Positions 13,001 through 25,500 of a stretch of 64,000 nt of DNA are shown piece after piece (the stretch's first letter is position 1; every line of letters starts with the position of its first letter). The stretch is from the NCBI GenBank assembly GCA_037833965.1, contig AP031357.1:23828001-23892000 (forward strand). The letters run 5' to 3'. The position numbers were made by a program, and so were the translations under genes. Below the pieces are notes generated by a model. The model was not told the origin of the DNA and made no database searches. It worked only from the letters and a program-made list of their open reading frames with translations. This stretch comes from Marchantia polymorpha subsp. ruderalis. Taxonomy: Eukaryota; Streptophyta; Marchantiopsida; Marchantiales; Marchantiaceae.

Positions 13001-13481
13001 TGGATCCTCATTTCACAGACTTCCTTTTGGCCGCCTTAGAAATTGTTCGAAGAGGACACTGGAATTTTTACAGGTGTGTAAAGCCACAACCTTCTTTACT
13101 TAATGTTTGTTCATCTGCTTCATGTGAATAAAGACAAAAGATGGTCTAGACAATTACCCAACTTTCTGGTTTCTTCTCTTTAAATTATGCATTGTAGTTG
13201 AACACCGATTTTGAATGACCCGGGACACTCTGCTTAACGATGTGGTGATCAAGCAATATGAAGTCATTTCCTTCTCATTTTCCGGCTCCTGTTAGACATG
13301 CAGTGCATTCTCACTGGTTTCCAATATCAAGGTCATGCAACAACTTGACTTCTGATTGAATATTGGACCGCTGACGTATGATATGTGTAGGTTGGAGAAC
13401 GAGCACTTGAACAACGTGGGGCACTACAGGGCTGTGAAGACCGTGCCTCTGCCTTTCGACCACAAAGAGAGCGGGTTCTAG
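7036..13481 (+). CDS. PHO1: PHO1-family SPX-EXS phosphate exporter, 14 exons
   Basis: Exons: 7036-7215, 7992-8295, 8458-8875, 9579-9627, 9904-9975, 10276-10405, 10655-10790, 11260-11503, 11703-11807, 11955-11999, 12136-12288, 12466-12747, 12937-13073, 13391-13481. All introns are GT-AG and phases agree at every junction, giving 781 aa, close to Arabidopsis PHO1 (782 aa). The N-terminal SPX domain starts [20 protein letters not shown], with the lysine cluster [10 protein letters not shown] (about 23-32), the usual inositol-pyrophosphate contact site. It continues to [14 protein letters not shown] (about 284-297). Hydrophobic spans begin at about residue 385. The C-terminal EXS domain includes [13 protein letters not shown] (about 549-561), [11 protein letters not shown] and [16 protein letters not shown]. 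Known members move phosphate out of cells in plasma and endomembranes. I infer the same role here. Intron 3 has a weak GTTTGA donor and contains a MITE-like insertion. Confidence 0.95.
8961..9137. mobile_element. MITE-like inverted-repeat element in PHO1 intron 3
   Basis: A perfect 29-bp inverted repeat bounds a 177-bp segment: 8961-8989 begins GCAAAACTATGTACT, and 9109-9137 is its exact complement. Just inside the right arm lies a second palindrome at 9084-9109, with 12-bp arms GTTTTCAGCGCT / AGCGCTGAAAAC and a 2-base centre. The whole element lies between PHO1 exons 3 and 4. No protein is encoded. No clear target-site duplication is visible, so its superfamily is unknown. Perfect arms suggest a fairly recent insertion. 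Confidence 0.7.
9646..9683. repeat. 19-bp exact tandem duplication in PHO1 intron 4
   Basis: The unit CCGAATCTGATCAGTTTTG occurs twice back to back and is followed by a partial GATCAG. It lies just downstream of the exon 4 donor. It is most simply a replication-slippage duplication. Confidence 0.8.
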
Positions 13482-15160
13482 ACCTGTCACTCTAATGTTG
13501 AATGCGGGAAATTAAATAGGATAAATTAGACTGAAAATCGAGAAGCCAGTCAGAAGAGTTCAGCCTAGAGTCAGGATTCAAAAAACACGTGGCTAACGTA
13601 GGAATCTGATTTTTGCACTCTCGTAGTTACTGCACATGGACTTAAATATGGATGGGTCCTATTTACACAGCTTTGGGTGAAAGAATGCTTCAGCTAGTTA
13701 GCCCACTAGTCGAAGTCACTAGCAGAATTATTCTCATCTGCAGAAGGTTGTAGATGATGGAATCCACGTCAACAAAGCACGATGGGTCTCGAGATAGCAG
13801 ACCTTCTTGTAACTTCAAGTTGCTGAAGCACTCTGGAGGAATCTGCTGCAAACTCCTTCAGATCACACGTCAAAGCACAACTAGAGTGGTAGGTAGGTAG
13901 TCGGAGTAGGCACCACAGTGTAACCTTCTGTTATTCTGTGGAACCTACTCTTCACCGTCGTAGTTTCCCTTGTCGGTAATGCAGTTTTATCCAGAATTTA
14001 ATCTGGCCATTGCTGGATGCAGTCGAGATCACCAACGAGTTTCGGTTTGTGGCTCAAAGCTCTGTCGCTGTGTTGACAAGTCGGGGTTCAAACAACCTTC
14101 ATGCAACTTGGAGCTGCTGAAGTTGGAGCGACGAATGGCTTGAATTAATGAAGGTGACGTAACGAAGAGCCAGCTTGAGAAGCAGATTTTTCAACTCAGT
14201 ATTTTTAAGGTTGTATAAAAATGCATCATGACGAGACTTCGGCAGTTTCGTCACGAGTTTTTCCTAGGAGATGTGCGTCAGCGGTGAGCTTACGCGGGTC
14301 TCCTACCTATGAGGTGGAAGGCGATTTGCTCTGAGCTATGTTTTTGGAGCTAGCTCGCACCTCAGTGTTTTATGAGAAGTCGACCACTTGCTCCACTTCC
14401 ATGTCAATAAATCATGATACATACATCAGTTCTACCTTTTATTCATCTATGAAGAACTGCGTACTTTTCATGTGATCGACAGTACAGTACATATTATTTC
14501 CAAGAGAGGCAGTCTTTTTGCACACTCTATCTCCCCTGCATAGTTTCAAAGAGCTTTATAAATATCTCGGAGCTAGCAGTACATGCCTGGATTAGTGTCT
14601 TCAATACTGGAAGTATGAACTGCTCACTATTATTAACGAGTTACTTGGATGGTCAAGATGAGTTTTGACCATTTAGCCGCACTAATCGACGTTTTTGCAT
14701 GAGAGGGACTACGATGTATGTAGTAAACCCCCATTGTGAAATATCAGCTTGAGCCTTTCATAAAAACGAAAGAGCAATTTCTTTCAGCAGAAAATTGAGT
14801 GAAGGGGATGAGCAAGGACAACGAGAGAAAAGAGACGAGAAAAGCTTAGGCCGAAATGTGTCAAGGTTGGCCTAGCCCCAAGGCATATCGGAAGAGTAAG
14901 AAACCTATCTCTAGTGATAACCACTAGAGATAGGTAGATCCGCGTCATGCTAAATGTTCTCAGGTATGTACAAGAAGCAAACATGAGGAATCAGTGGAAA
15001 GTGGGACCTCCTGGACAGGCATCAATATATATATATAAAAAATTTGGACACATAATATCTAGACGTGGGAACTGTTCAAGGCAGGAAGAAACTGGCCGGT
15101 ATGTGCAGCAGGTTAATATTCTCCTTTCTGTTGCCTGCTTCGATCAAAGAGAGAGACGCT
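13482..15160. other. Intergenic DNA after PHO1, no gene seen
   Basis: This probably begins with the PHO1 3' untranslated region. Two similar phrases occur at about 13809-13833 (CTTCAAGTTGCTGAAG) and 14103-14121 (CTTGGAGCTGCTGAAG), hinting at an old local duplication. No extended frame or domain was recognised. Confidence 0.45.
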
Positions 15161-15161
15161 T

Positions 15162-15640
15162 TCAATCCTTTCCTTTTGACCGTAACAGAACCTCTGCCAC
15201 ATTTCTGTTACGAGTCTGCGCTTCAGAATGAAGGGCATTTGCATCCTCGACACCGAATTTCGAGTCTACATAACTCTCTTCTCGTACTCCGCCTTGCAGC
15301 GTGGTAGAATCTGTATCATCAGGTGAAAAGACAGAGTGCAAGAGGGCAAGGTAGTTGGGGGTCAACAGGTTACTCTGCAGAGAGAAGTTCAAGGTTCGGC
15401 TCTGTAACATTCTTCTCTTCCACATCTCCTGCGTCTGCCTCGTCTGTAATAGGCTCCCTAGAAACACTAGGGAGCCTCTTCCAGGGTACCAAGATGAACT
15501 GCAGATGCCAATCATCAGGGACTTCAAATGTGGATTCTTCCAAAGATGTAGTGAGAGTATTCTAGACAGATGGGCAGTGCCAAAAAACGTTGCCTCAGCT
15601 TATCTGATTTATTCTACTGGGCCTAGAATTTCTTGGTTCA
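15162..15640 (-). pseudogene. Decayed coding fragment, unknown protein
   Basis: Reading the minus strand from about 15630, one frame gives AEATFFGTAHLSRILTTSLE and then, after about six further codons, VPDDWHLQFILVPWKRLP, followed by an acidic stretch ending LELLSAE and a stop near 15374. The reading then continues plausibly in another frame to 15162 (SPDDTDSTTLQGGVREES and onward, ending LLRSKGKD). Both pieces look like protein, but they are joined by a frame change. The only GT-AG pair that would bridge it (about 63 bp) does not restore the second frame. A further coding-like piece lies upstream near 15640-15690. I did not recognise the family. A pseudogene or a transposon-derived relic is likelier than an intact gene. 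Confidence 0.35.
15451..15477. repeat. Short hairpin, 11-bp perfect stem
   Basis: AGGCTCCCTAG (15451-15461) and CTAGGGAGCCT (15467-15477) are exact complements around a 5-base loop. It lies inside the decayed coding fragment, so it may be incidental. No T-run follows it. Confidence 0.6.
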
Positions 15641-16130
15641 TCGATAGGGACACCCCTTTCTTTACTCCTAAAATCTGAACCCTGCACTACCCTGAAACCA
15701 GACTATCACTAAGAGCCATAGTGAATACCAGTCATAGTCTATGACTAGTACTCTCCTTGAACCTTTCGTGCTTGCAATAGTTTTGGAAATGCCCAACGAC
15801 GTAAAAAGTTAGTCGTACAACACATTGTAAACACCAAAAAAAATCGGATAGATTAAAGACATAGGATAAGGTAAACCTTGAACGCGTATCGACTCGTTTG
15901 ATCAAGGAATAAACTTACTATGATCTTAGTCAGTTATAAGAGAATGAACCAACGTACATTTGTAAAAATGGTGATGGACGGTACTCGTGAATTATCAACC
16001 TGTCTACGTGAATTGAACATCTTCTTTCTCAAAGAAATAATTCATGAATTCACAAGGTAGAAGAGCAGGTAAATAACGTTGAGAAACCAACGAGAAAAAA
16101 GATGGTAATGGTAATGTAGAGGTAATGTAC

Positions 16131-16172
<42 letters not shown>

Positions 16173-16192
16173 AGAGAGAGAGAGAGAGAGAG
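16131..16192. repeat. Compound microsatellite (GT)n(AT)n(GA)n
   Basis: Consecutive dinucleotide runs of GT, AT and GA lie here: about five GT, about fifteen AT and about nine GA units. The overlapping minus-strand open frame rich in Ile-Tyr and Leu-Ser is an artefact of these repeats. Confidence 0.95.
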
Positions 16193-16199
16193 CATTTTA

Positions 16200-17300
16200 G
16201 ATGTTATGATAGGTTCTCTTCTAGTTACTTATTGAAAAGTTCAACTAGGAGAAATAATTCGAATCAAAGTATTTATTTGTCTAGAACGATGTCCAAAACA
16301 CTAAGCTAAACGTTTGAAATTTCTAGGTTCAAAAATTTCAAAAAACGTCCCTTAATACTGACATCTAATTATAACCTACGCAATTTTTGAAAAATTAGTA
16401 TGATTCATTCCTTATCAAACTTAGATAAAACAAGATGTTGAAGCTCTAGGTCATCATCTTAAAACACTAATCTAATATCATTAATTTCATGATAGCAATA
16501 AGATATCTCTTAAGAACAAGGTGATACACTCTTGTAAATCTTCAGCTCTCAAGTGAATTTTATATCTTTTAAATGTACATGGATTCATATGACTGGTTCA
16601 GGTTCAAGAGCTTCATGTGATGTGCTCATTGTAGTTGTCCTTGCCATGATACAACAATGCACATGGCTTAATATGTCTTACGTTGAATGATTGGACTCAG
16701 CCTAGTTTGAGACACCATGGTTACTAATAAGATGAAACATGAACATTGCTTTGCTTTGAAACTTTAGACCATAATGGTGAGAAGCGAATTTGTCATGATG
16801 TTTTCTGTACGAATCTTTCCCATTATTTAAATCTTCGCTATATCACAAGAAAATGTGTTTTTACTTGTGTACTTGAACCCTCATATGTCTCACCCTATCA
16901 TTCTAACTGCTTTCACTTCATGTGTAGACTATCGTTAATGTGTATCAAGCTAGATCCCAGTAGAAGGTGGTAAAACAAATCTCAAGGGAAAAAAGCTTGA
17001 ACTCACCAAATATTTAAACCACCAACATTTTGTAAAGAAAAAGCAAGAAATTATATTAAGAAGTGAAGGCGAGAATCTCAAATCTCATCAGGATGAAAAT
17101 CTGCAAAAATCTCATCTCTCACCAAACGCTCAAGAACTAAAGCAATACGTTACTACGTAATTAAATCAATCCCCTCACACGAACCACACGAACACAACAG
17201 CGCACGTCATGGCTCTCCTTATTTGAATACCAAAGCTAGTTCCGATTTCCCGATAAGTCTCTGATTAACATTTGTCGTGTAGAAAATGGATATGATACAT
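16200..17300. other. Intergenic AT-rich DNA, no gene seen
   Basis: Frames are short and low in coding character. No exon boundaries, domains or repeats with clear ends were recognised. Confidence 0.5.
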
Positions 17301-17302
17301 TT

Positions 17303-18094
17303 GATTCATCAATCAGTTCCAACCTGCCAAGGATGATGCAATTCTTGACCTCTGATCGCATTTCGAATCAAGATCTTGTTCGTTGTTTGTTGAGCTTCTA
17401 GGGGATACTTCTTGAAGTCTGTGTCCTCTGCTAATCCTTGTCAACATCATTACTTCAAGTCAGTTTGTCCAAAGATTATTGTTGTGTATTTTAATTCGAA
17501 ATGGCTTCTCTGCTGATCCTGATGTGTGCTAAGAAAGGAAAGTCATTGCAGGACCGCAAAGACAATCTTCCTGTGACCGTTACGAGCTGGAATAAAGAGG
17601 GAGGAAACAGTTACAATCGAAAAAGAATGTACAGACACCCTTAACGAAATCTCAAGGCCTGAAATCTCTCCGAAAACCTTTATCAGCTTCATTGAAGTCA
17701 CAGATCTCAAATTTGAAAGGCTCGCGAATGATAGCCCAAGAGAATCAACAGACGGTCAGATCTATGGCAATTCGAGAGCAGCTCCTGTATCACCGTCAAT
17801 CACCGTCATCTTCAACGACAATGGTGCCAAGATAATCCCAATCGTAAGATACTCCTCTTCTTCCTCCTCACACATTTCATCTGCATTCGTAATTCTTTCT
17901 TCCGCGAGGCCAACATCTACCGCGTCCATATTGTCCTTCCCATCCATGTCGTCTGCACATTGTAGCAAATATTTCTAAGATTGATCCGTCAATCAACTTC
18001 AAACCGCCAAGGCTTATCCAATTCCTGACCTTCGACCGCTCTTCGATTCAGCATCTCGTCCCATGAGCTCACAGGAGGAGATACTTCTAGGCGT
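17303..18094. repeat. Pair of diverged direct repeats of about 115 bp
   Basis: The block at 17303-17420 and the block at 17980-18094 align along their length with substitutions and small gaps. Shared words include GCCAAGG, CAATTC, TGACCT and GATACTTCT. On the minus strand both copies end in related peptides, RGQELHHPWQVGTD and EGQELDKPWRFEVD, each followed by a stop. This suggests duplication of the 3' end of an old minus-strand coding sequence. Acidic minus-strand frames between and after the copies (17762-17968, 18099-18308) may belong to the same relic. The family was not recognised. Confidence 0.45.
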
Positions 18095-18891
18095 GCCCTC
18101 AATGTAAGTGACGGAGTGGGAGTAAGCAAATCATCAATGGCAAAATACATGAATACCTCGAGTGAATACTTGAGTCACTGCGTCTGGATTTATCAGTGCT
18201 GGCATCTCCACCTCCGTGGCATACATACACCGGCAGCTCGGCTGCAACCTCCTCCTCGTCCTCCACCACGGCCCCTTCCTCCTTCCCGAATAAAGATTGC
18301 CTCCACATCCCACATCAGCAGTTACATGTTGGCAACAGTAACAACAAGAAGTTTTGGTACTTTCCCAGCTAAAGCCCTAACGGTGCTCTTAGCTGGACTT
18401 TTTCACCAGTTGATTCCACTCTCCCTAGTTCATCTCCTTTGTACATTATAAGACCTATGACTCTAATCATGTGTGCACGAAATAAAACTTCATTGATGAG
18501 AATTTAATGTTCAACTTAAGGTTCATGTCAAGTTGTAGTGCAAATACCACCCATCTTTTACGAGCGTCATCAAATTGAATCCGCATCATGTTTATCCATA
18601 CTGATAAGCTTCACATTTATTTCAGGTTCGACAAGCAAATCCAGTGACCAGTTTAAGGTACCACCAAAAGATGATGCAAAAGATGACCAAAAGATCTCTT
18701 CTCGAGGAAGAGTAACATTCACATCTTACTCGTGATAAAACTTTTTGGCGAGAAAGGCTTAAACTCTTGTTTCACTCATTTGGTGGAATTAACATTTTCT
18801 CTAGAAAGGAGAAAAAATTGCTTTTCCAAATCCATTAACCAAACTTTCTTAAGTTCAGAAAATTTGAAACGACAGTAATCCCATTTATCGT

Positions 18892-19068
18892 TCAATTTGG
18901 AACGATAAGGACTTCGCCCTCCATGGCAACGGACAATATCCGCTCATTGAGTGCCTTCGCGTAGAGCGGAGCCTTGTGGATCACTTCACAAAGATGACTG
19001 GAATTTATGAACTGTGTAATTCTGCCCAGCTTTGAGCGTGCGTTCATGCGCACAAAGCTGAAATCGAG
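18892..19068 (-). pseudogene. Short coding-like fragment, unknown
   Basis: A minus-strand frame reads MNARSKLGRITQFINSSHLC and later PLYAKALNERILSVAMEGEV before a stop at 18892-18894. Its composition is protein-like and its base content differs from the AT-rich surroundings. No upstream exon with matching phase was found and no family is recognised. It may be the 3' end of a dead gene. Confidence 0.25.
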
Positions 19069-19199
19069 AAACAAAACAAAACAAAACATCAGGATGAACG
19101 CCCATACATCCTACAGCAGAAAAACAGTTAACAAAAATGCTTCAAAATCGAAGATGAGAGATACTTTGGATCAAGGCCGTTTCACTGGCCTTTGAAGTC

Positions 19200-20918
19200 G
19201 ATAGAACGCAAAGGCTCCAGACAGCAGGCCCACATGGCCAAAGGCGAGAAGCACATACTGTCTCAATTCTCAGCACCTTCTTTGCATAAACTTTCTCAAT
19301 TTGCACCTCGACCAATTTGAAAAGTTTTTACAAACGAATCTTGAGTTCCGTATTGGTGCATGAGATTCAGATGACTATGGGGAGTACAGGGAGAAGTTAT
19401 ATTTCATAAGTGGAAGATCCAGTCCCTGCTGTTGTCAAAGGTAGACTCACTATACAAATACGCAATGATGTGGATAAGAAATCATACTCTTCCTCCCAAT
19501 AAATTGTAAACGGTTATGCTCGAGTAGCTCATTCCAGTACCCGCTATGTCATTTTATCGTAAAGAAGGTTCCTGAATTCAGACTAGGAAGGTTAGATTTC
19601 TCTAACCATGTTAAATGAAGGTTCATCATCTCTATCATGTCCACCAATCTACCGCTCCGAGTTGCCATCCTACGGACAGAATCTCATATTCTCCTGAGGA
19701 GAGAATATAGTAACAAGGACTAAATTAATCTACTTCTATCACTTGAAGGAGTCATTATTAGCGGACCTTCAGCAAGTTTTGCCCTACCTAATCTCTTCTT
19801 ACGATCACCTCTGAGCATAATATAGCATCGGGTCTACGACAATCACATCATGCATCCACCCATAGAATCATGACAACGACGGTTCGGACTTTTTTAACAA
19901 TATTGATCAATTTTAAATTCTAATTTAACTTAACAGTAGATAACTTGACAACACAAAGTGAAGTCGATACTTGAAGGACCCCAGTTTTCATTCACACGTT
20001 TTCTGTTGAGTGTAATATTCCTGAGTGCTACCATCGTGAAGAATTAAAGTACACGCTGACGACTGCTTTAACTTTACTGACAAGAGATAGTACTCCGTAT
20101 AGTACTCCTTTGAGCTCCGCAAAGTCCGCGCGTTCGTGGTGCTGCCAGTATGTTCGTAAAGATTCCGCTTGCGTGTTCAGTCTACTACATGTGAACTTGA
20201 CATGTGTTCCAAACACTTTACCTTAGAAGTAGGGAACGGTACTGCACATAAATCACGTTCGTCCCGCGGCGCGGAGATAAGGATCTTTAAATGTCTTGTG
20301 AGTGTTGATGACTTGAACACATCGACCATGACGGCATCTCCCTCCAACACTTGTTGCCATTTCTGGAGATCATAATTGATGCAAAATCAACTCTCGAATA
20401 TTGTAGAGTTTCATATTAGGCGCTAAGTTTTGCAAACACGAATAAATTATACTAAACATTTGTTTGTAAGTTTGAACTCGATGACACATCGCGTTGAAAA
20501 TATCTCTTTCCACTTAACTGCATACATAGAATTTCACTTAAATTAGGTTCTTCATATCATAAGGTTGGCCGAAAAACGACATAACAAACAAACGAAAATA
20601 GAAATTATTTGGATGTCTACGGTTAATGGTATATCTTGATGTTCTGCACTTGGCGGCACTAAAGTTAGTAAAATAACCGTCCGCGGGTCGCTACTCCAGC
20701 TTTCATGGCGGAAAGAACTGAAACGTCGTAAAGAAGGTTTTTGTGAATGATTATACACGCATAATTCCAAATAAGATTTATGAGATGACTGCTATTAAAA
20801 TTTGTCAAATTACTCGAGTCAAATGTTATCTGTCAATGATGCAAGATCTTACAGCATATTGTTACGAAAAAAATAAGCATCTGCTCAAAGAAACAGACAA
20901 GAGGTAACACGTACAAAG
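19200..20918. other. Intergenic DNA, no gene seen
   Basis: I see only short overlapping frames on both strands and no domain, splice-bounded exon or extended repeat. Confidence 0.45.
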
Positions 20919-21016
20919 AATGAGGCTGGAACTTTGCGTTCACACTATCCACGTGATAGTAGTAAAAAATGAGGCTGGGACTCTGCGTATCACACTATCC
21001 ACGCAGTGGTAGCTGT
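20919..21016. repeat. Imperfect tandem duplication, 49-bp unit
   Basis: Two adjacent copies begin AATGAGGCTGG at 20919 and 20968 and both contain CACACTATCCACG. They differ at several positions and by small indels. No function is suggested. Confidence 0.7.
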
Positions 21017-21901
21017 AAGCATCACGCAATCTCAAGGGCATCAAAATCTCCACAATCTAAAAACCATAAAACAAGCAAGCAAACACTATCAATCTGCATA
21101 ATCGGCCATAAGAAGCATGAACGCATGAATCTTAACGATAGCAGGTTGACCTAACTTTGACACGTCATATTCAACCTGAACTTATCTAGACTTGTAAGAA
21201 CATTCCGGACATGAGGGCAGTCGGATCAAAGCTGCGGTTTATAACTTTCAACTGTTTAGGATCATACGTTACAACAACTCACAGTGACTCACACTGCTAA
21301 TTGTGCAGTCGATATGAATGATCCATAAGCTACACCTCGCAAGCAAACGTTTCTCCTGATGACTAAAGATCCCAACAAGGGATTAATCCTACGCATCTGG
21401 ACTATCTATCATCTATTCCACCTCGGCCAAAGAGAAAGTCCATAGGGCGACATTGCTAAGTCAAGGCTGGACCTTCGACAACAAAATTCATGCACCTCCA
21501 TCAACATTCTAAAAAAAGGTAATGAAACTCATCCTGCTCTCGATCTACATCTGCATAAGTACATTCAATCTCACTTCTATTACTCGAACCATAAGCTTTA
21601 AGTAGACTTCACAAATGAGTGAGATCTCTCAGCACTCCAACTCCACCTATATACTACAAGTTCAAAGAGAGTTGAAGGGATGAGTGAATGCGGAGACACT
21701 ACCTCAAGTGATAGTGACAGCCCAACGTAAAGTCGAAGAAATACACATCTAACCTTCAACCAAAAACTATGAGCTCGAAGCAATGTAGAACAGATGAGTA
21801 AGATATAGAGAAACTTCACCTTGAGCCGTCAAGGAGAGCTCACAGTCGAGTAGAGGGCTTAAGTGAAATATGTAGTCTGAGATTAGTACAAAGACGTCCA
21901 A

Positions 21902-22229
21902 CTACATGCTCACAGCATGAGAATCCGAACCGACTGTCGAGGTTGGAACCAGTTCAGGCTCTTCGTACATGATAACTGCTGCAACAACACGACGACCCCG
22001 GTCCGCAAGATTACAAACTGGAGACTCCCATAGGTCGTACTTCCCTAGATGGGAAGCAGATTTCCTGATAAACCGCAACACAGGGAGGTCCAGTAGCACG
22101 TATGTTGCAACGAACAAGCAGCGACCATGAAAGCCGTGGGTGGAGACTTTCGAGTGCAGGCGTAAGTTCGTCCATTAGCTGCAACCGCTTTCGGCTGGAA
22201 AGTCGAGTCAAGAGATCCAGGAGCTGCAA
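21902..22229 (-). pseudogene. Frame-disrupted coding-like fragment
   Basis: On the minus strand one frame reads LLDLLTRLSSRKRLQLMDEL and continues into ALESLHPRLSW. Near 22115 the protein-like reading moves to another frame (VATYVLLDLPVLRFIRKSAS...CNLADRGRRVVAAVIMYEE...). Together they look like one coding sequence broken by an indel. The fragment lies downstream of the DEK gene on the same strand and is not part of it. No family was recognised. Confidence 0.3.
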
Positions 22230-22595
22230 CTAATCTTGTTCCAGTCAGAAGTCTAGAACCTTCATAGTAGTTAAAGTGAAGTCGAATTGTACTTCTATCT
22301 CGTGAACGAGGAAGGACTAGGTGGGACCAATGTGGTTAGCATGTCTCAACCTCTGACAGGATGTTCATGTAGGGAACCGACTGCTAGGATTGGGTGGATG
22401 TGAAAGAATCTCCAAGTGTTACATATTGACAAGATTACTGACATCAACTGAACTGAGTGACTCCGCAAGTATGCCTACAAAACTCCCTACATTCTTCATT
22501 CTGCAATGTACAGCTACTAAGCTACTACACTAAATCAATATTCAGCTACTGATATCAATAAATAGGCGTCCTTGCATAGCACCGTATTTTGAAGC

Positions 22596-25500
22596 TCAGT
22601 CAGTCTCTGCAGCTCCGCCATCACCCGTTTCCTCTGCCGTTGATGTGGAAACGGATTGCTCGACTTCTTTCTTGGCGTCCTTCCGCAGATCACTTTTATT
22701 TCCCTCAACCGTCTCGGAAGTCTCTCCTGCATCTACATCCTTCGCGGCTGTCTCACCAGAAGCATCTCCTGATTCTTCGGGTCCATCAGAATCGGCATCC
22801 TTATCTCCGTCCCCGCCCTCACCCAGAGAAGTCTTTCCTTCAGGAGAGCCAACCGCCGTCTCCTCCGCTTGTGCTTCGTCTTCTCCTTCTGCAGGTGCAT
22901 CTGCCTCCGCTGGCGCCTCCTCGTCGGTGGCCTCCTCTGCCAACCTACTCACTTCTTGCCGGATGAGAAGTTTAACGTGTGCCTTCTTTACGCTTAGGTC
23001 AACATTGAACTTCTTCTCTGCAGACATTACAGAAACAAGTCAGGCCGATCACATAATACGAAAGGTCCACTTCTCACGATACCAGATGTGCAATTCTCAC
23101 TGTATTTACTGGCAATAAATAAGTTCCTTGTCACTCACCAAGCTGTATGACGATGTCCATAAAAGTGACCTGAAGACATCACGTTCGAAATCTGTTAGAT
23201 GTCTGTCAATTAATCTACAGAAGATGAAGTAGGAAAAGAGTTTAACAGAGGCTTTGGAACCTCCTTCTGCTGTAGTAGAAGATCAGCATCCCGAAACCCG
23301 TTCAGATCTAGACAGGTCATACCTTGCTAAAATCCGAAGGACTCAAGTCCTTCAGAAGGTCCCGAATCTCATTTTGCAGCACCTCATCGGTCGGAATATC
23401 GCCATTCTTCTTCTTCTTGATGGCTTCCTTTCCTGAATAAATCCAAAAGTCCCAGACATTTTAAGACACAATATCCGAAATTCACAAGAAAAAGAAAAGA
23501 GCGGAAGGCAGAGAAGCCTTCGCAATTCAAGAGCGTGAAAAACTTATTAGCGAATACATTATAAAATAACTTGTAATTCCATCTGATCATATTATGTTTT
23601 CAAAGGAACGTTGAAAAAGCAAGCACTCGTAAAGTCCACATGAAACTGGTAATGAGATTCCACACTTAATACAAACGAATGCAACAGCCATTCGTGAATC
23701 CCCAAATGTTATTCGGGCATAAAAAAACCGAAACTATATGACGGTCGATTGGCCAAAAAATTGCGAATTTAAACATAAACCTATTGTTTCGCTTTAGCTA
23801 CCTTCCAAATGATTGTCCAAGCTCTATTCAGAAGAGGGAGGACAATGGACGACACTCACAATGAGAATATTGTGCAGGACACCTAGGGATAGCTATTGTT
23901 TATTCAAATCCATTGACCATATCAACTTTGAAATCTACCCTGAGCTAGGTAAGTATTACGAGCAATAGGAACTGGTCCTTACCTCTTCTGCCGCCTCTGC
24001 CGGTGGCCTTCTCAGGGTTCTTCTCCTTACTCTTTTCCTTCTCTTTCCCCCTTCTCTTCCTTTCTGGAACTTCCTTCTCTTTCAACTTTTCCTTCTCCCT
24101 CTCTTTCTCTTTCTCCTTCTCAAGAATCTCTTTCTCTTTCAGCTCCTTGTTCTTCTTCCTGGAGCCTTTAGTGTAAACCTTGTCAGGTGGTTTGCTCGTA
24201 CTCCTAGTAATGTCTGGAGATGATGCCTTCGGTATCTTCACTCCCAGTGAAAAGTCGTTTGCACCGGACTTGGACTCACTCTTCGCTGACTTCTTGGGAC
24301 CTTGATCACCCTCAGACTCTTCTTCATCGTGGGAGACCTTTTCGTCTACGTCATGTGCTTCATTCTTAGAAGCCTTTGAAGCCTTCTTTTGAGGTTTGTG
24401 CTTGGCTTCATAATCTTCGTCGTCGTCGTCGTCTTCTTCTTCCGACTCTTTGAAAGTCAATCGTAACCCTTCGACCTCCTCAACCTCCAAATCCTCGTCC
24501 CCGCTGCTGGCCTCAGCATCTAGGCCATCACCATCAGATTCACTTTCATCTTTCTTCTTCCGGCCTCGTCTCTTCGAGGTTGAATCTTCTATCTTCCGCC
24601 GCTGATGGCCGGACATAGATGCATTAGAAACAGAAACATACACGTTTCCGCACTTAGAACGTTCTCGATATTTAAAACCTCTATAACAGGGAGAAACAGC
24701 CAAGTTACCTTCTTGCCCGGCGTTGCACCCCCTCTTCCCCTTCCAGGAGTCCTACTTTTGCGCTTCTTCTCTTTGAGCTTCTGTGTAGTACATAGCAACA
24801 CAGAACAAAATTCCAAGTATGATTCTCGTAAACAATGCGCATGTTAGATGCCACGTGTGACAAACACTGGGCTGGACTTTGAAATAGCTTCTTCTCTATG
24901 TACTACGTGTCTTTTGAATTGTACTTTTCAGTTGCCTTGAAACTAACTCGCGACCACTGAAGGGCAGACATGACCAGGATAAATAGGGAAAAAAATTCCT
25001 GCCTTGAAACTTAGAATTTGAAAGTGGAAGTACCTGCTCCTTTTCTCCGAGAGAGACATCAGTCGTTTTGTGCGGGGATTCAAGAAATTGGAGCACTTTG
25101 ACCACCAGCTCTTCCTGGAAAGAGATACACCATCAACAAAAGAGAAAAGGGGAAACCCACAGTGCGAGGTGATTTGATTAAAAGTAACACGGGAAGCAAA
25201 CAGACAAAGGTCAGGAGGCATGGAGCCATTACCTTTTTTCCTGTCTTGGGAAGGTGAAGGTCTAGCACATCAATGAGTTGCCCAAGGCCTTCTTTCGTAT
25301 ATCTCTCCAGCTTCTCCTTCACCTTGTTCTTTTCCTTCTCCTGCATTGGTACGTGTTCAGTCGCAGGACACTAAAAAAAAACCTCTCTTCGAAAACGTTA
25401 ACAATATAAACCAAAGTGTATGAGATTAAGATAGCCAAAAAATGAGCCACACAGAAATCAAAGAAGCTGAAAGACGCTGATGGAAGACGCAAGTGTAGGC

